NCBI GenBank assembly: GCA_041399155.1
Contig: JAWKTI010000004.1
Span: 124,001-188,000, forward strand
DNA from: Zavarzinella sp.
Lineage (GTDB): Bacteria > Planctomycetota > Planctomycetia > Gemmatales > Gemmataceae
DNA: 64,000 nucleotides
Direction: 5' to 3'
Shown in pieces: positions 35,866-46,227 of the stretch. Every line of letters starts with the position of its first letter. Position 1 is the first letter of the stretch. The notes below the pieces were generated by a model that worked only from the letters and a program-made list of their open reading frames with translations, had not been told where the DNA came from and made no database searches. A program made the position numbers and the translations under genes.

Positions 35866-37815
35866 ATGCACCGTTTTCGACAGAAGTTACCACTATTGCA
35901 AGCAATCATGATTCTTGCTGCATGCACCTTTCCTTCAGTTTCCACTGGCGAGGAACTGAAAATTCAGGGTGCCACGGTGTTAATGCACGGCCCACTGAAT
36001 GTGAAGTTGAAACAGGTGATTTTTGATGGCCAACCGGCAGAAACGAAGCAAGTGACCTTGTGGATGTTGACCACTAAGAAATTTTTCTATCGCGAAGCAG
36101 GAAAACCTGGCACCAAAACTATCGAAGCTCGCCCGAATATTCTGGAGATCGAAGGTACACAGGACGGAAAAAAACTGACTTGGGTATTCGATCGCGACAA
36201 CAAAGGTTTCGCACTGTTCAAAAACGGCAAAGAAGTGCAGGAAGTCATCCCGCAGCAGATAATTGACATCCGTACCCCACCTGATTCAAATGGGCTGAAG
36301 AGTTCTGATCTTGCTTTCTGGTATCTGGAGCGACTGTATCTGGAAATGTGGGCAAATCCCTGGAATCGAGATTCGGTACAACGGGAACTGAAAACACTGG
36401 AGAGTCTCGCTGGAATTGACGCACGTACTGCCCCATTAATCCGCACACTTTCTCGCTATATTGATGCCGCCAATGAACTCGATCAATTCATTCAGGATAA
36501 ATACAGCCAGGAACAACGGGATGAACTTGCTTTCAAGAACGATAAAGCGAATATCAATTCTTTACGAGGAATCGGCAATCTTGGTGGTCTGCTTGGTCTG
36601 TATTATGCAGATAATACCCGTGACCAGTTTGATATTGCCAGCAGTATGCTGAAGATGAATGCCAATGCCGACAAGAAACTGGCAGAATTGGATAGTGCCC
36701 TGGCCCGATTGAAATCTGAAAATGAAGCGGAAATTAAACGCAGAACCAGTTCAATGTTCCATTTGAAGACTACGACATTCGGATCATTCTGGGATTTTGG
36801 CAATCTCTATTACAAACGCCCTGATGCAGAGGCACAGAAAAAATTGTATACCGATTTGAGTAATGCGATGTCCCGTCAGGATCATTTGACTTTACGCAAT
36901 TTGTATGCATCGTTCGGTAAAGAAGCCAATCCGTTTTTACTTTCTGATCTGATGCGAAGCACCATCCAGGCTGAGAAAAATGTGGAAAAACTGGATTCTC
37001 TCTCTTTGCAGATTGATGGTGAGTTTGAGAAAATTTACCGAAAAATCGATAACCAGGGTCTTGGACTGGTCATGCGACTGGTGGCCTTGCGTGAGTTGGT
37101 CTTCTTAAAACTGTTGATTGCAAAAGTTCAGGCAGATGATGATCCGTGGTCGCAAATGTACAATCCCAATGCAGGCTATGCCGCATCGCTGGCTAAACAG
37201 ATCCTGGAGATTCCTGGGATCACTGATTTTGCTACTCGGCTGCGGTTATACAGTACGTGGGCACATTTCCTTGCTGGACAGATTGATGCGGCAATTGATC
37301 AGGCTGAAACACTGAAAGCACTTCTTCCCAAAAATGCCGAGTTCTGGTTGCGGTATAGCCAGATGCTGGGTTCTCGAAATCAGCCTGGAGATGTTGCCAA
37401 AGCACTGGATGCAGTGAAAGCCTGCATAGAAGATGCGAAGTATCCCCACGTGAAAGTGTTGCGGGATTCGAGAGATCTGTTTAACTTGCGATCGTCGCCG
37501 AAGTTTGCCCAGATGGTGGGGGTCACTTTTGAAGTGAGTTTTTATAATCGCAATCAGAATCGCTTTTTGTTTGCTCCGGTGGCAACGAACACTTTAACCA
37601 ATCGGAGTAGTTTTGATTTGACCGATGTTCTGGTAATCTACACGGTGGAAGATACAGCACGTCGAGTTCGCACGACTGTAAAAGACAACGCATCGATTTA
37701 TATGCTTCGGCAGGGGCAGGAAATGAAATTATCTCCTCCGACACTGAGCAGGACACAACGGCTGGCAAAAATTGAGCTTCAATGTGACCAGGGGAATGCC
37801 GTACTGGGTAAATAG
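35866..37815 (+). CDS. Large secreted protein of unknown function, possible TPR-like C-terminal part
   Basis: The 649-residue product has a signal peptide (LPLLQAIMILAACTFPSVS, cleavage near TGE) and a clear AGGAGA ribosome site 6 bases before the ATG. The N-terminal 100 residues are beta-rich. The middle is charged and helical (about 170-340). Residues about 440-530 read like TPR-type helices (ARFLAGQ-type turns, FWLRYSQMLGSRNQPGDV), followed by an acidic/beta C-terminal domain. No catalytic motif was found. It ends 10 bp from the convergent mechanosensitive channel gene. Confidence 0.6.
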   Translation: MHRFRQKLPLLQAIMILAACTFPSVSTGEELKIQGATVLMHGPLNVKLKQVIFDGQPAETKQVTLWMLTTKKFFYREAGKPGTKTIEARPNILEIEGTQDGKKLTWVFDRDNKGFALFKNGKEVQEVIPQQIIDIRTPPDSNGLKSSDLAFWYLERLYLEMWANPWNRDSVQRELKTLESLAGIDARTAPLIRTLSRYIDAANELDQFIQDKYSQEQRDELAFKNDKANINSLRGIGNLGGLLGLYYADNTRDQFDIASSMLKMNANADKKLAELDSALARLKSENEAEIKRRTSSMFHLKTTTFGSFWDFGNLYYKRPDAEAQKKLYTDLSNAMSRQDHLTLRNLYASFGKEANPFLLSDLMRSTIQAEKNVEKLDSLSLQIDGEFEKIYRKIDNQGLGLVMRLVALRELVFLKLLIAKVQADDDPWSQMYNPNAGYAASLAKQILEIPGITDFATRLRLYSTWAHFLAGQIDAAIDQAETLKALLPKNAEFWLRYSQMLGSRNQPGDVAKALDAVKACIEDAKYPHVKVLRDSRDLFNLRSSPKFAQMVGVTFEVSFYNRNQNRFLFAPVATNTLTNRSSFDLTDVLVIYTVEDTARRVRTTVKDNASIYMLRQGQEMKLSPPTLSRTQRLAKIELQCDQGNAVLGK

Positions 37816-37825
37816 GTACTCTACT

Positions 37826-38863
37826 TCAATCTTTTTTCTCTTTGGCATCGATCACAATTTTCAGCTTCGCCTTTTGCGATTTCAGCCGTTCCTTCAGTGC
37901 GGTGTGATCGTCGTTACTACCTTCTTTGATCTGTTCCTCCAGTTCTTTGATCTCTTTTTCCAATGATTGTTGCGTCGCTTCAATTTTCTCTGCCTGTTCT
38001 GCTTTGTCAAACATCATTTCTTCAATCTGTTTTTTGCCAGATTCAGCATGATGTTCGACGGCATCTGCAGGGACAAACTTCGTTTCCATCGTGGTTTGTC
38101 GTTGGTTCATGATTGTGGGAGACATAATTTCCACTCCGGCTGCGTGCAGTACATCCAGAATTTTCTTGCACAGGTTGGAACGAGCGGTCAGCAGATTTTT
38201 GATGTCATCCAGAAAACCAGAAACACGGTACGTTACCGCAAAGTTACCCAATTCCATAATTCGTACAAATGGATCGGTCAATTCAGCTTCGTGTGCGGCA
38301 TCCTCCAGCAGTTTACATAATTTCTCATGATGAGTATCGTACCCCAGCGTTAAACTGGTCGATACCAGCGTGCCAGACGTGCGTACTACTGTTACCGGAT
38401 TGGTAATCAGAAACAGATTGGGCAACATCGTCAGTTCGCGGTCTTCCGTCTGAATTTCGGTATCCAGTAAACCACGTTGGGTCACACGGCCAAAATGTTC
38501 TTTCACCCGAATATAGTCGCCCGTTCGAAAGCATCGCGTTGAGCGGAGCATCAGACCAGCCATGGCATTAGATACGATTGTAGTAGAGGCCAGAGCAATA
38601 ATACCTGATGCCAGCAATCCCAGTACCGTAAAGAGTTGATTACGAATCTCGCTTGTGATGGGAAGAGCCAGAATCGTCGCAATTATGCCAAAAAAAGCAA
38701 ATCCGGCCAGACCCAGTTGTCTTGGAAGTCGCTTTTCCTGTTCCAGCACCAGGCTTTTACGTAAAAACAACCAGCGAAGACCGATGAACAATACCACAAT
38801 GATCGCCACAACGAACAAGGTGGGCACTAATGGGCGAAAAAATGCCTCAAGTTGGCTGATCAT
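37826..38863 (-). CDS. MscS-family mechanosensitive ion channel with coiled-coil C-terminus
   Basis: The 345-residue protein has three N-terminal membrane helices, the third being the glycine/alanine-rich pore helix ([23 protein letters not shown] split over two turns). The MscS beta domain follows ([21 protein letters not shown]), then the alpha/beta domain. Channels of this family open under membrane tension and release solutes. The last 80 residues are a charged coiled coil ([14 protein letters not shown]). ATG 38863 overlaps the stop of the thiazole synthase gene by four bases (ATGA), so translation is probably coupled. Confidence 0.85.
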   Translation of the reverse strand: MISQLEAFFRPLVPTLFVVAIIVVLFIGLRWLFLRKSLVLEQEKRLPRQLGLAGFAFFGIIATILALPITSEIRNQLFTVLGLLASGIIALASTTIVSNAMAGLMLRSTRCFRTGDYIRVKEHFGRVTQRGLLDTEIQTEDRELTMLPNLFLITNPVTVVRTSGTLVSTSLTLGYDTHHEKLCKLLEDAAHEAELTDPFVRIMELGNFAVTYRVSGFLDDIKNLLTARSNLCKKILDVLHAAGVEIMSPTIMNQRQTTMETKFVPADAVEHHAESGKKQIEEMMFDKAEQAEKIEATQQSLEKEIKELEEQIKEGSNDDHTALKERLKSQKAKLKIVIDAKEKKD

Positions 38864-39894
38864 TTCGTTGTGATGCTCTGATGAATTAAGCCTTCCATCG
38901 GACTGCTGGCATTTGCGTACAGTTTCTTCGGAATGCGACCTGCAAGGTAAGCAAACCGACCCGCTTCGCAGGCGTATTTCATTGCCAAGGCCATTCGCAC
39001 GGGATCTTTCGCACTGGCGATTGCGGTATTCAACAATACCCCATCGCATCCCAGTTCCATGGCAATAGCCACATCGCTTGCGGTGCCCACACCGGCATCA
39101 ACAATCACCGGATAATCAGGATCGCCATCTTTCAGATATTCCAGAATAATCCGAATGTTGGTGGGGTTCTGAATGCCCTGCCCACTGCCGATGGGACTGC
39201 CTGCAGGCATCACACTGACCGCACCTGCCTGTTTCAGTCGACGGGCCAGAATCGGATCATCCGTGGTGTATACCAGCACCTGAAAACCTTCAGCCACCAG
39301 TATTTCCGTTGCCTTCAGTGTGTCAATCGGATCGGGCAACAGCGTTTTTGGATCTCCCAGACATTCCAGTTTCACCCAGTCTGCCCCTGGGTTGCCCATG
39401 TTGGTCAGCAGTTCCCTGGCCAGACGTGCGTGGCGAATGGCATCTTCCGCACTGAAACACCCAGCCGTGTTGGGCAGGATGGTGTAGCGATTCAGGTCGA
39501 GTGCATCCAGGAGATTGCGCCCATCCCGATCAATCAGGCGTTCGCGACGCACTGCCACAGTGGTCACCTCGCAGCCACTGGCATCAAGTGATTCCTGCAT
39601 CAATTCGAATGTGCCGTATTTGCCCGTTCCAGTAAACAATCGACTGCTGAAAGTGAACTTCCCCACTTTCAGTGGTTGATCTGCTGGGACGGCTCCCCCA
39701 CCAACAAGCGTCACAATCTCCAGACGGTCATGGTGCTGCAAAGTCACTTGCTCATGTTCCCGCCTGGGGATAACCAGGCGGTTCAGTTCCACTGCAGTCT
39801 TCATCGGATCGATATTTAACTGCTGTAGCAATGTGGCCAGTGTCAGTGGCTGCTCAAGCTGCTTCACCTGATCGTTAATTGTAATTTCCAACAT
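38860..39894 (-). CDS. thiSG: ThiS-ThiG fusion: sulfur carrier protein and thiazole synthase
   Basis: The 344-residue protein joins two thiamine-synthesis parts. Residues 1-67 are ThiS ([13 protein letters not shown], then EIVTLVGGG), which normally ends in the Gly-Gly that carries the thiocarboxylate. From about residue 77 it is ThiG ([34 protein letters not shown] with the Schiff-base Lys, [18 protein letters not shown]). ThiG forms the thiazole ring from deoxyxylulose phosphate, dehydroglycine and ThiS sulfur. In the fusion the Gly-Gly is internal, so processing or a different sulfur route is needed. Similar fusions are annotated in other genomes. The start is ATG 39894. No TPP riboswitch was recognised upstream. 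Confidence 0.9.
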   Translation of the reverse strand: MLEITINDQVKQLEQPLTLATLLQQLNIDPMKTAVELNRLVIPRREHEQVTLQHHDRLEIVTLVGGGAVPADQPLKVGKFTFSSRLFTGTGKYGTFELMQESLDASGCEVTTVAVRRERLIDRDGRNLLDALDLNRYTILPNTAGCFSAEDAIRHARLARELLTNMGNPGADWVKLECLGDPKTLLPDPIDTLKATEILVAEGFQVLVYTTDDPILARRLKQAGAVSVMPAGSPIGSGQGIQNPTNIRIILEYLKDGDPDYPVIVDAGVGTASDVAIAMELGCDGVLLNTAIASAKDPVRMALAMKYACEAGRFAYLAGRIPKKLYANASSPMEGLIHQSITTK

Positions 39895-39955
39895 AGCGCC
39901 TTTCTTGCCCAATTATGGGGCAACAGTCTGTTTGAATAATCCTTTTGAGCAATGC

Positions 39956-42406
39956 CTAATCTTTCTTCAAGGCAGCGGGGGCCTTGCGAATTTCCACAAA
40001 TCGATCCGAGATCAGCACCACGTCGCCTGGGATGGTGCTTGATGTTGCGTAGAGTTTACCTTCTTTAACAGGTGGGCTGATTGTCAATACCACCGGACCA
40101 CTCTCCAGCTCCAAAGTGAACTCCAAAGCATCTTTCTGCACATCCAGCTTTTGCTCTGGAGTGGGGCCAGTTCCAATTACTTCGAAGGTCAATGCCCGCA
40201 GTCCACAGATCGAATCAACCAGTTGGTTCACTTTGTCATTATCCAGGGTGAAATTGCCCTGAGTTTTGAATTTCCAATCTGCTCCATCTTTGACTAGTTC
40301 CTGCATGATGGGTGTACCGCTGAATGATGCCCAGCCCTTAATCGTCAACGATTTGGCTTTTGCAGGTTCAAAACGATGAATCGTTTTATTTACCAGTGGT
40401 TTGGTGCCAAGAATATCAATGGCTGCCTTACTAACTTCCAGCAGTAATACCCCATCGTTGCTTTTGAAATACACATTCCCAGGTGGCATGGTGGTTTCCT
40501 TGCCAAATAGATATTCCCGTTCGGTCATATCTTTCATCGTAACCACAATTCGGGTGGCAGGATTATCCGCGGTCAGGTTGAGTTGTTGCAGCAATTCATC
40601 GGTTTGTTGGTCAGCAACTACTTTCGCAGGCTTGAGTGCCGAAAGGGCGTTCAGGGTTTCCGCAATGGTGATACTGTCTGCTACGCGATCTTTCACATTC
40701 TCGGGCAAACTCAACGTCCATTTGGTAACGGAAGCAGCTTCACCGTTTGATTGCCGGCTGACATCCGATTGCAGTACGGCACCCTGAAACACTTTCATCC
40801 CCACCACATCGTTGACATTCAACGTGGGGATCGTTGCCTGGATATATTCCAGGCGTGGGCGGGTCGCAAGTCGCAGCACATCTACAGGCAGGTAAACATC
40901 CTGCTGGGCACCAGCCACCAATCTGCGTGCGTGCACCACTTCGCCAGTGTCAATTTCACCCAACAACACCGTGGCGGTGGGGTCTTTGCTGGTTGTGGGC
41001 ATCACATCAGGCTTCATTGGATCGGGCTTAAAGGTCGCAATGCCCATTTCCCACACTTTCACCTGTGCTGCTGGTGCGGCAAAACCTTTCTTTTCATCAG
41101 GAAGTCCATCTGCTGGAAAACCCGAAATCAGACTTTTGTTTGCCAAACGATCAATCAGTTTTGTTACTGCACTGCTGTCTGCATTCAGCGACCGGCCTGC
41201 TGCATCGTATAGTTTCCAGATATCGTTCAGACGACGCAGCGAAAAAGTTTCAGCACCCAGGGTAATATCCAACGCATCCACTTGCAGCGGATTGATTCGA
41301 ATAAAGGTGCGATTCCGGATCAGGTTGGGTTCTTTCAGCACCGATTTGACAGCACGCACCGCACTGGCATTGACTTCAGCGATGACGGAATCGCCTTCGA
41401 AGCGGGCATAAAAGCGATCGGTGCCAGGCTTATCCACCTGCTTACCCACGTACAGAGTTTCCTGATCGCCATTTTCACGTGTCAGATCGATCTGCAACAT
41501 CGAATCTTTGCCCACTGCCAGGCCGTAGTTGCCCAGGTTGGCAATATCATCAATAAACGCACTGCCATCACCTGGGCGGATGGCTCGAATCTGGTTGAGG
41601 AGCACCCGCAGACTGTTGACCTGTGCTTCCCCACGGCGGGCATCCAGTGGGGCATCAATTTCCACAGCACCGTAATTGGCAGGTAAGCGAAACTGCCAGG
41701 TACTGGGAGCAACCCGGAAAATTGCTACTTCCTGGGAATCCTGACGAATACGCAGCGACTTTATTTCGGCTGATGGTTCAATCATGCCGGCACCCAGCAT
41801 TTCACGCTCGCGGAAACTATCCATCGATGCGAGAATTTCAGCAGCAGTGGTGGCGGTTTTCGGCAGTTCATCCTGAAACAAAGCCACCAGTGCGGAGCGT
41901 CGGACTGCTTTTGCTTTTTTGGCATCATCGGCAACCGTTACATACACAACGGATCGATCCCCACCAATAGACACATTGCCCAACGATACACTGGTTTTCA
42001 GGTTATCTTTGGTTTTCAAGGTTATTGTCAGGCCGGGGCTGCTCAGACCGTGTTTGCCAAGATCGGGCGAAATATCTGCAGAGTTATCAGTTTTCGCTTC
42101 GAGCAGCGATTGAATTATTTTTTCCAGCCGTGCAGCATCTGCGCGGGAATTGGCAGGTTCGCTGATACGCCAGCCAGTGGCAGATCGGGCAAAAGTGAGC
42201 TTTGCCGGCTTGCCGCCTGGGCGTTCGATTTCGACCGATTGAATTTGTTCTGGTTCGATGCGGGCGGCGCGGAACGATTGCAGCAAATACCCTTCCACTT
42301 CCGGTGGGGCATCGCCATTACCGCCACTGAAAAGCAGGACCAGCAGTAAGACCAGCAGGCCCACGCCAACAACGCCTGCCAGGATGTAGGTTGTTCGAAA
42401 GTTCAT
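39956..42406 (-). CDS. DUF4340 domain protein of a Gld-type ABC system
   Basis: The 816-residue protein has one N-terminal transmembrane helix (YILAGVVGVGLLVLLLVLLF) and then repeated alpha/beta units of DUF4340. Each has a conserved beginning like VEIERPGGKPAKLTFARS...WRISEPA, a pattern that recurs twice more near EVDALDITLG and KSLTIKGW. DUF4340 genes usually follow GldG-like genes and are thought to be the exported accessory of the ABC transporter. An AGAAGGA ribosome site precedes ATG 42406. It is the last gene of the operon that starts at 47181. Confidence 0.82.
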   Translation of the reverse strand: MNFRTTYILAGVVGVGLLVLLLVLLFSGGNGDAPPEVEGYLLQSFRAARIEPEQIQSVEIERPGGKPAKLTFARSATGWRISEPANSRADAARLEKIIQSLLEAKTDNSADISPDLGKHGLSSPGLTITLKTKDNLKTSVSLGNVSIGGDRSVVYVTVADDAKKAKAVRRSALVALFQDELPKTATTAAEILASMDSFREREMLGAGMIEPSAEIKSLRIRQDSQEVAIFRVAPSTWQFRLPANYGAVEIDAPLDARRGEAQVNSLRVLLNQIRAIRPGDGSAFIDDIANLGNYGLAVGKDSMLQIDLTRENGDQETLYVGKQVDKPGTDRFYARFEGDSVIAEVNASAVRAVKSVLKEPNLIRNRTFIRINPLQVDALDITLGAETFSLRRLNDIWKLYDAAGRSLNADSSAVTKLIDRLANKSLISGFPADGLPDEKKGFAAPAAQVKVWEMGIATFKPDPMKPDVMPTTSKDPTATVLLGEIDTGEVVHARRLVAGAQQDVYLPVDVLRLATRPRLEYIQATIPTLNVNDVVGMKVFQGAVLQSDVSRQSNGEAASVTKWTLSLPENVKDRVADSITIAETLNALSALKPAKVVADQQTDELLQQLNLTADNPATRIVVTMKDMTEREYLFGKETTMPPGNVYFKSNDGVLLLEVSKAAIDILGTKPLVNKTIHRFEPAKAKSLTIKGWASFSGTPIMQELVKDGADWKFKTQGNFTLDNDKVNQLVDSICGLRALTFEVIGTGPTPEQKLDVQKDALEFTLELESGPVVLTISPPVKEGKLYATSSTIPGDVVLISDRFVEIRKAPAALKKD

Positions 42407-42500
42407 TGGTGTCCTTCTCTGGTGTAATTCTTCAAAAACTCTGTTGTATTTCTTGTGGTGCTGACAGGTCAATGCACCGTTTTATTGTTGATTCAGGTGG

Positions 42501-44195
42501 TTACTTCTGTCGCAGGTACCACACGGATAAACCCCCACCTCCAATGATTACTGTTGCGAGCAACAACAGATACAGATAAGTGGATTTTTCAGTGCCTGTG
42601 GGCAACTGATAGCTGTTTGGCTTTTTCAGCGGAATCCCCAGATTGATGTTTCGCTGGCGTAACCAGTCGATCGATTGCGATACCAACGCTGCCTGTTTCT
42701 CAGGACCCACGAAGCGGCCAATCTGGCTGTTATCAAGCAGCATCAGGTCACTGCCAAACACTACCATGCGTGGGATCGGCTTCGCTTCCTGGGTGGCGGG
42801 TCGATCGGATACCGCAACTGCCACACTGACTGGTTCCATCGTAAAGCGCTTCGCTTCCAGAATCGGTTGCCCCTGTTGTAACATTTGTTCCCAGACGGTC
42901 TGGATAGAAGATTCATAGGAGGCTTCCTGCCAGATACCGCCACGGGAGATTGGTACGGTATTGTAAACAGACTGCACCAAGAATGGCCCTTCAGTAGACA
43001 TCGGTGCCACACGGCGGGAATCGATCCCAAAGATCGGAATCTGATTATAAATCGCTGCGACTGGTTCCCGAAAACGCTTGTCCCATTCAGCAATAATCAT
43101 GTTTCCAGGTAACTTGAATCGTTCTCCCAGAATGTACCCTGGTGGGGAAACGATCAAGCGTGTATCCGGCGATAGGTCCACGCCGAAGCCACCCAGCAGT
43201 GGTTCCAGGCCAGTTGGACTGACCCGTTGATCAACTCCCTTTATTGCTGGCAGAAAAGCCAATAAACGACCATTTCTGCGTTTCAAATAATCTTCCAGCG
43301 CCTTATAGGTGGGGGAATCATTGGTAATTGTTTGCCTGGGGCCTGCCACTACCACGACAGCAGCATCGTCTGGTACTTTCGGATCTTTCTCATCCAGTCT
43401 CAGTGGCTCCACCTGGATCTTTTCAGCCCGCAGGGCGCGGATCACCTCGGCCATCGTGTGAGGATCGTCCTGCTTTGCTTCCATGCCTAATTCGCCATGA
43501 GCCTGGGTGAAATAGATTTTTTCGTTTTCACGGCCGTCAACCAGGTAGGCGATTTCGCTCATTAAGACGGTCTCTCCCACAAACACCGGAAACGGTTGGG
43601 AACCTGGTCGTGGTTGTGCCAGACTCATCACATCCTGGATGGAAACAATACTTTTACGTGCACCGCCTTCACCTACAGCAAGATAAATGCCTAACTGTTT
43701 CTCGTTTTCAACGTTACTACGGCGAAATTCTTCCAATACGAGATTTACACGAGTAACATCGATACCCGGCGAAAGATATTCTACTTTAATGTTTTTGTTG
43801 AGTTCTGCACATTGACTTAGCAATCCCCGCATATCCGAATAGAGATTGCTGTATACATAGGGCCCATACCGAGATTGAATTTCAACTTCTTCATTTGAAG
43901 ACAGAATCATATATATCTGGATTGGCGTTTCCAGCTTTTCCAGATACTTCTGTGTGGGTTCGCTCAGACCCTGGAAGGCGGTCTCATTGGTTACGAACGG
44001 CGTGGGGAATTGGTAAAAGAAAATCGTGTTCACCACCAAAATGACGAATGCCAGTAACACGCTGACAAATAACGAGTTGAATCCGTAAATCACCCGTCGA
44101 ATCACGGCATTTCTTCGTTCCTGACCGCGGCCCAATTGCAGCACCAGGAAAGACCACAGCATCCCCAACAGAAAAACAATGCCCGCAATCAGCAC
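42501..44195 (-). CDS. GldG-like ABC transporter auxiliary protein
   Basis: The 564-residue protein belongs to the GldG family (auxiliary component of gliding-type ABC-2 systems). Two N-terminal membrane helices are followed by a long extracytoplasmic alpha/beta region with EPTQKYLEKLETPIQIYMI, KIYFTQAHGELG and VVVVAGPRQTITNDSP. A C-terminal membrane helix (LYLLLLATVIIGGGGLSVWYL) ends in RQK. The start is GTG 44195: the frame is closed by the stop of the preceding gene, only 14 codons lie between, and none is ATG, GTG or TTG. A GGGTG ribosome site is near. Confidence 0.82.
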   Translation of the reverse strand: MLIAGIVFLLGMLWSFLVLQLGRGQERRNAVIRRVIYGFNSLFVSVLLAFVILVVNTIFFYQFPTPFVTNETAFQGLSEPTQKYLEKLETPIQIYMILSSNEEVEIQSRYGPYVYSNLYSDMRGLLSQCAELNKNIKVEYLSPGIDVTRVNLVLEEFRRSNVENEKQLGIYLAVGEGGARKSIVSIQDVMSLAQPRPGSQPFPVFVGETVLMSEIAYLVDGRENEKIYFTQAHGELGMEAKQDDPHTMAEVIRALRAEKIQVEPLRLDEKDPKVPDDAAVVVVAGPRQTITNDSPTYKALEDYLKRRNGRLLAFLPAIKGVDQRVSPTGLEPLLGGFGVDLSPDTRLIVSPPGYILGERFKLPGNMIIAEWDKRFREPVAAIYNQIPIFGIDSRRVAPMSTEGPFLVQSVYNTVPISRGGIWQEASYESSIQTVWEQMLQQGQPILEAKRFTMEPVSVAVAVSDRPATQEAKPIPRMVVFGSDLMLLDNSQIGRFVGPEKQAALVSQSIDWLRQRNINLGIPLKKPNSYQLPTGTEKSTYLYLLLLATVIIGGGGLSVWYLRQK

Positions 44196-44240
44196 GGGGC
44201 GGGATTCACCCGATTTATCTTCCAGAATCCATTGAAAAAG

Positions 44241-44681
44241 TTAATCTCGCCAGACTATCAGCAGCGAAAATCCCATTAACGCCACAATCAGGCCAATGGT
44301 TGATGCTACTGCGAGAAAGCCACTCATGACGGTCTGTAGTTTGGGGTCCGCATTGGCATCACGCATCGCCAGCGTCAGACCAGCGGCACCCATCGTCAGG
44401 GAAAGCAGCACGCAACATACCCCCACTGGAAGCTGGTGGTTGGTGTTCTCTTTCAGGTCCTTCACATCAACCTGCTTCTCATCTGCTGTGGGCTGTTCTG
44501 CCAATGGCCCTTTCGCTTTGACAGCATCGCTTTTGAACGATTTTACCAGGTAGTTTCCACCCAGCGCAATCAAGCCCAGGCTGGACAGCAACAGCACAAT
44601 CCCCACGTAGGTGCGGTTGCGAATGATCAATTTGGCTACTGTTTCCAGCAACGAGGTGGGGGATACGGTTTCCGAATTCAT
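44241..44681 (-). CDS. Small membrane protein within the Gld-type operon
   Basis: The 146-residue protein has hydrophobic segments at about 26-45 (TYVGIVLLLSSLGLIALGGNY), 84-103 and 118-140, separated by a polar linker of Lys/Glu/Asp. No family is recognised. It lies 10 bp after the permease gene and 45 bp before the GldG-like gene, so it is probably a subunit or accessory of that transporter. Confidence 0.65.
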   Translation of the reverse strand: MNSETVSPTSLLETVAKLIIRNRTYVGIVLLLSSLGLIALGGNYLVKSFKSDAVKAKGPLAEQPTADEKQVDVKDLKENTNHQLPVGVCCVLLSLTMGAAGLTLAMRDANADPKLQTVMSGFLAVASTIGLIVALMGFSLLIVWRD

Positions 44682-44691
44682 CAGAGGCTCC

Positions 44692-46221
44692 TTACCACCA
44701 GCGGCGTGCTTCTAACACACGCACCGAAAGAAATGTCCAAAACCCAGCCAGGGTCAATTGAATCAAAAGGTCCCGCACATGCAGGTGGCCCCGCAAACTA
44801 CTCCACCAGAAATGGACATAACTGGTGTGCAGGAAAACGTTCTTAAATGGCGATGTGGGTGGCACCAGCCTTTCCAGGAAGAATATCGCAAACAGAAAAA
44901 GCATTGCACCAAATGTTAATACCGCGGCCACCATCTGATTGTTCGTCAGCGATGATAGAAACAGTCCCAGCGATAAAAATGCCAGGCCAGTTACGGCCAC
45001 GGCCAGGTAGAAGCTCAATAGGGTGCGAAATTCAAATGCGGTGCCGGTTTCTGCCACCAGCGCGACAAGGTAAATCGCATAGATCGACATGGTCAGCATG
45101 AAGAAAATAAAGCTGGCAAACAGTTTTGAAAGTACCACATTCCATTCTTTGACAGGTGCGGACATCATCATGTCGAATGTGCCCGTGCGTTTTTCTTCAC
45201 TGATCAATCGCATCGTGATTGCGGGAATGATAAACAGTACTGGAACAACACCAAAGTAATCGCCCAAGTAATACATGACGATTGGTTCTGGTACTTCCTG
45301 AAACAGTTGTTGGGCAAACAGGTAAAACGCCAGCCAGCCAATCACCGCCATTAACAGCAGCACCGCATAGGCAATGGGTGAATAAAAGTAAGTTAGTAGT
45401 TCGCGTCGTGCCAGCACAACAACCTGCAGGTCGGATGCCATAAACAGCCCCACCAACGCCGCAAGCAAACCAATTCCCAGCACCAACATACCTGCAGGCA
45501 CAAAAAAGGGCAGTGTATGGGGAATGATCGCTCGCAACATGGCGCTTGACATTGTTGCCAGTCCCAGTAGTGTCACAAACCAGGCACCACGGTAACCAAG
45601 TTTGGTATCTTCACCCGACTGTACCAGGAACGCAGCAAGATAACCTACTCCCAGCAGGCCCAGTGGTAAGCCGAAGCCCAACGAATACGCTGGGCGAAAG
45701 TGGGAACCAAATACTGCCACCAGAAACAGAATCATGCCGGAGCCACCCAGCATCATCAGGCCGTTTTTGCGGGAATCAGCATCCTGTTCGTTGCGGCAAT
45801 ATATCACCAGGAACAACAGGCCCAGCAGGATGGCGAACCAGCTATAAAGGTAACGCACCGATTCGATTCGTGTGGCGGCCGCAATATCATCCGGCTTGGC
45901 CTTGATCATACTGAAGGCAATTGCCAGGCCGAGGCCAACAATAGGCAGGCCCATCCCGCCACCGTAACCATAAAGCGTTGTTACCGTGGGATCAGTATCG
46001 CGGGATGCATGGAACAGCATCATCACGGTGCCTAACACCGTCGCCATCAGGCCGATGTGGGGATCGAGGCTGAACACGCCACGCAGGGCAAAGACCAGCA
46101 CCGCCACACCCACAACAGTCATTACAAAACCAGTCAGCCCCACCGTGCGGGTGAACGACATCGCGTCTTCCTGCAAACGGGAAGGTGCCTGATCCGGTAG
46201 TGGTTGAATTTCAGTAGCCAT
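44692..46221 (-). CDS. ABC-2 type permease (GldF-like)
   Basis: The 509-residue membrane protein has about thirteen hydrophobic helices. The first half (to about residue 240) is an added region of roughly seven helices with short loops. The second half is a normal ABC-2 permease with ARRELLTYFYSPIAYAVLL, ITMRLISEEKRTGTFDMMMS and VVLSKLFASFIFFML, as in GldF and bacitracin-type exporters. It follows the ATPase after 6 bp. In Bacteroidota GldAFG act in gliding; in planctomycetes the role is not known. Confidence 0.85.
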   Translation of the reverse strand: MATEIQPLPDQAPSRLQEDAMSFTRTVGLTGFVMTVVGVAVLVFALRGVFSLDPHIGLMATVLGTVMMLFHASRDTDPTVTTLYGYGGGMGLPIVGLGLAIAFSMIKAKPDDIAAATRIESVRYLYSWFAILLGLLFLVIYCRNEQDADSRKNGLMMLGGSGMILFLVAVFGSHFRPAYSLGFGLPLGLLGVGYLAAFLVQSGEDTKLGYRGAWFVTLLGLATMSSAMLRAIIPHTLPFFVPAGMLVLGIGLLAALVGLFMASDLQVVVLARRELLTYFYSPIAYAVLLLMAVIGWLAFYLFAQQLFQEVPEPIVMYYLGDYFGVVPVLFIIPAITMRLISEEKRTGTFDMMMSAPVKEWNVVLSKLFASFIFFMLTMSIYAIYLVALVAETGTAFEFRTLLSFYLAVAVTGLAFLSLGLFLSSLTNNQMVAAVLTFGAMLFLFAIFFLERLVPPTSPFKNVFLHTSYVHFWWSSLRGHLHVRDLLIQLTLAGFWTFLSVRVLEARRWW

Positions 46222-46227
46222 AGTACC

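Noticed and set aside
39895..39955. TPP riboswitch ahead of thiSG
   Set aside because: Only about 60 bp separate thiSG from the gene upstream, and no THI-box sequence such as CTGAGA was seen.
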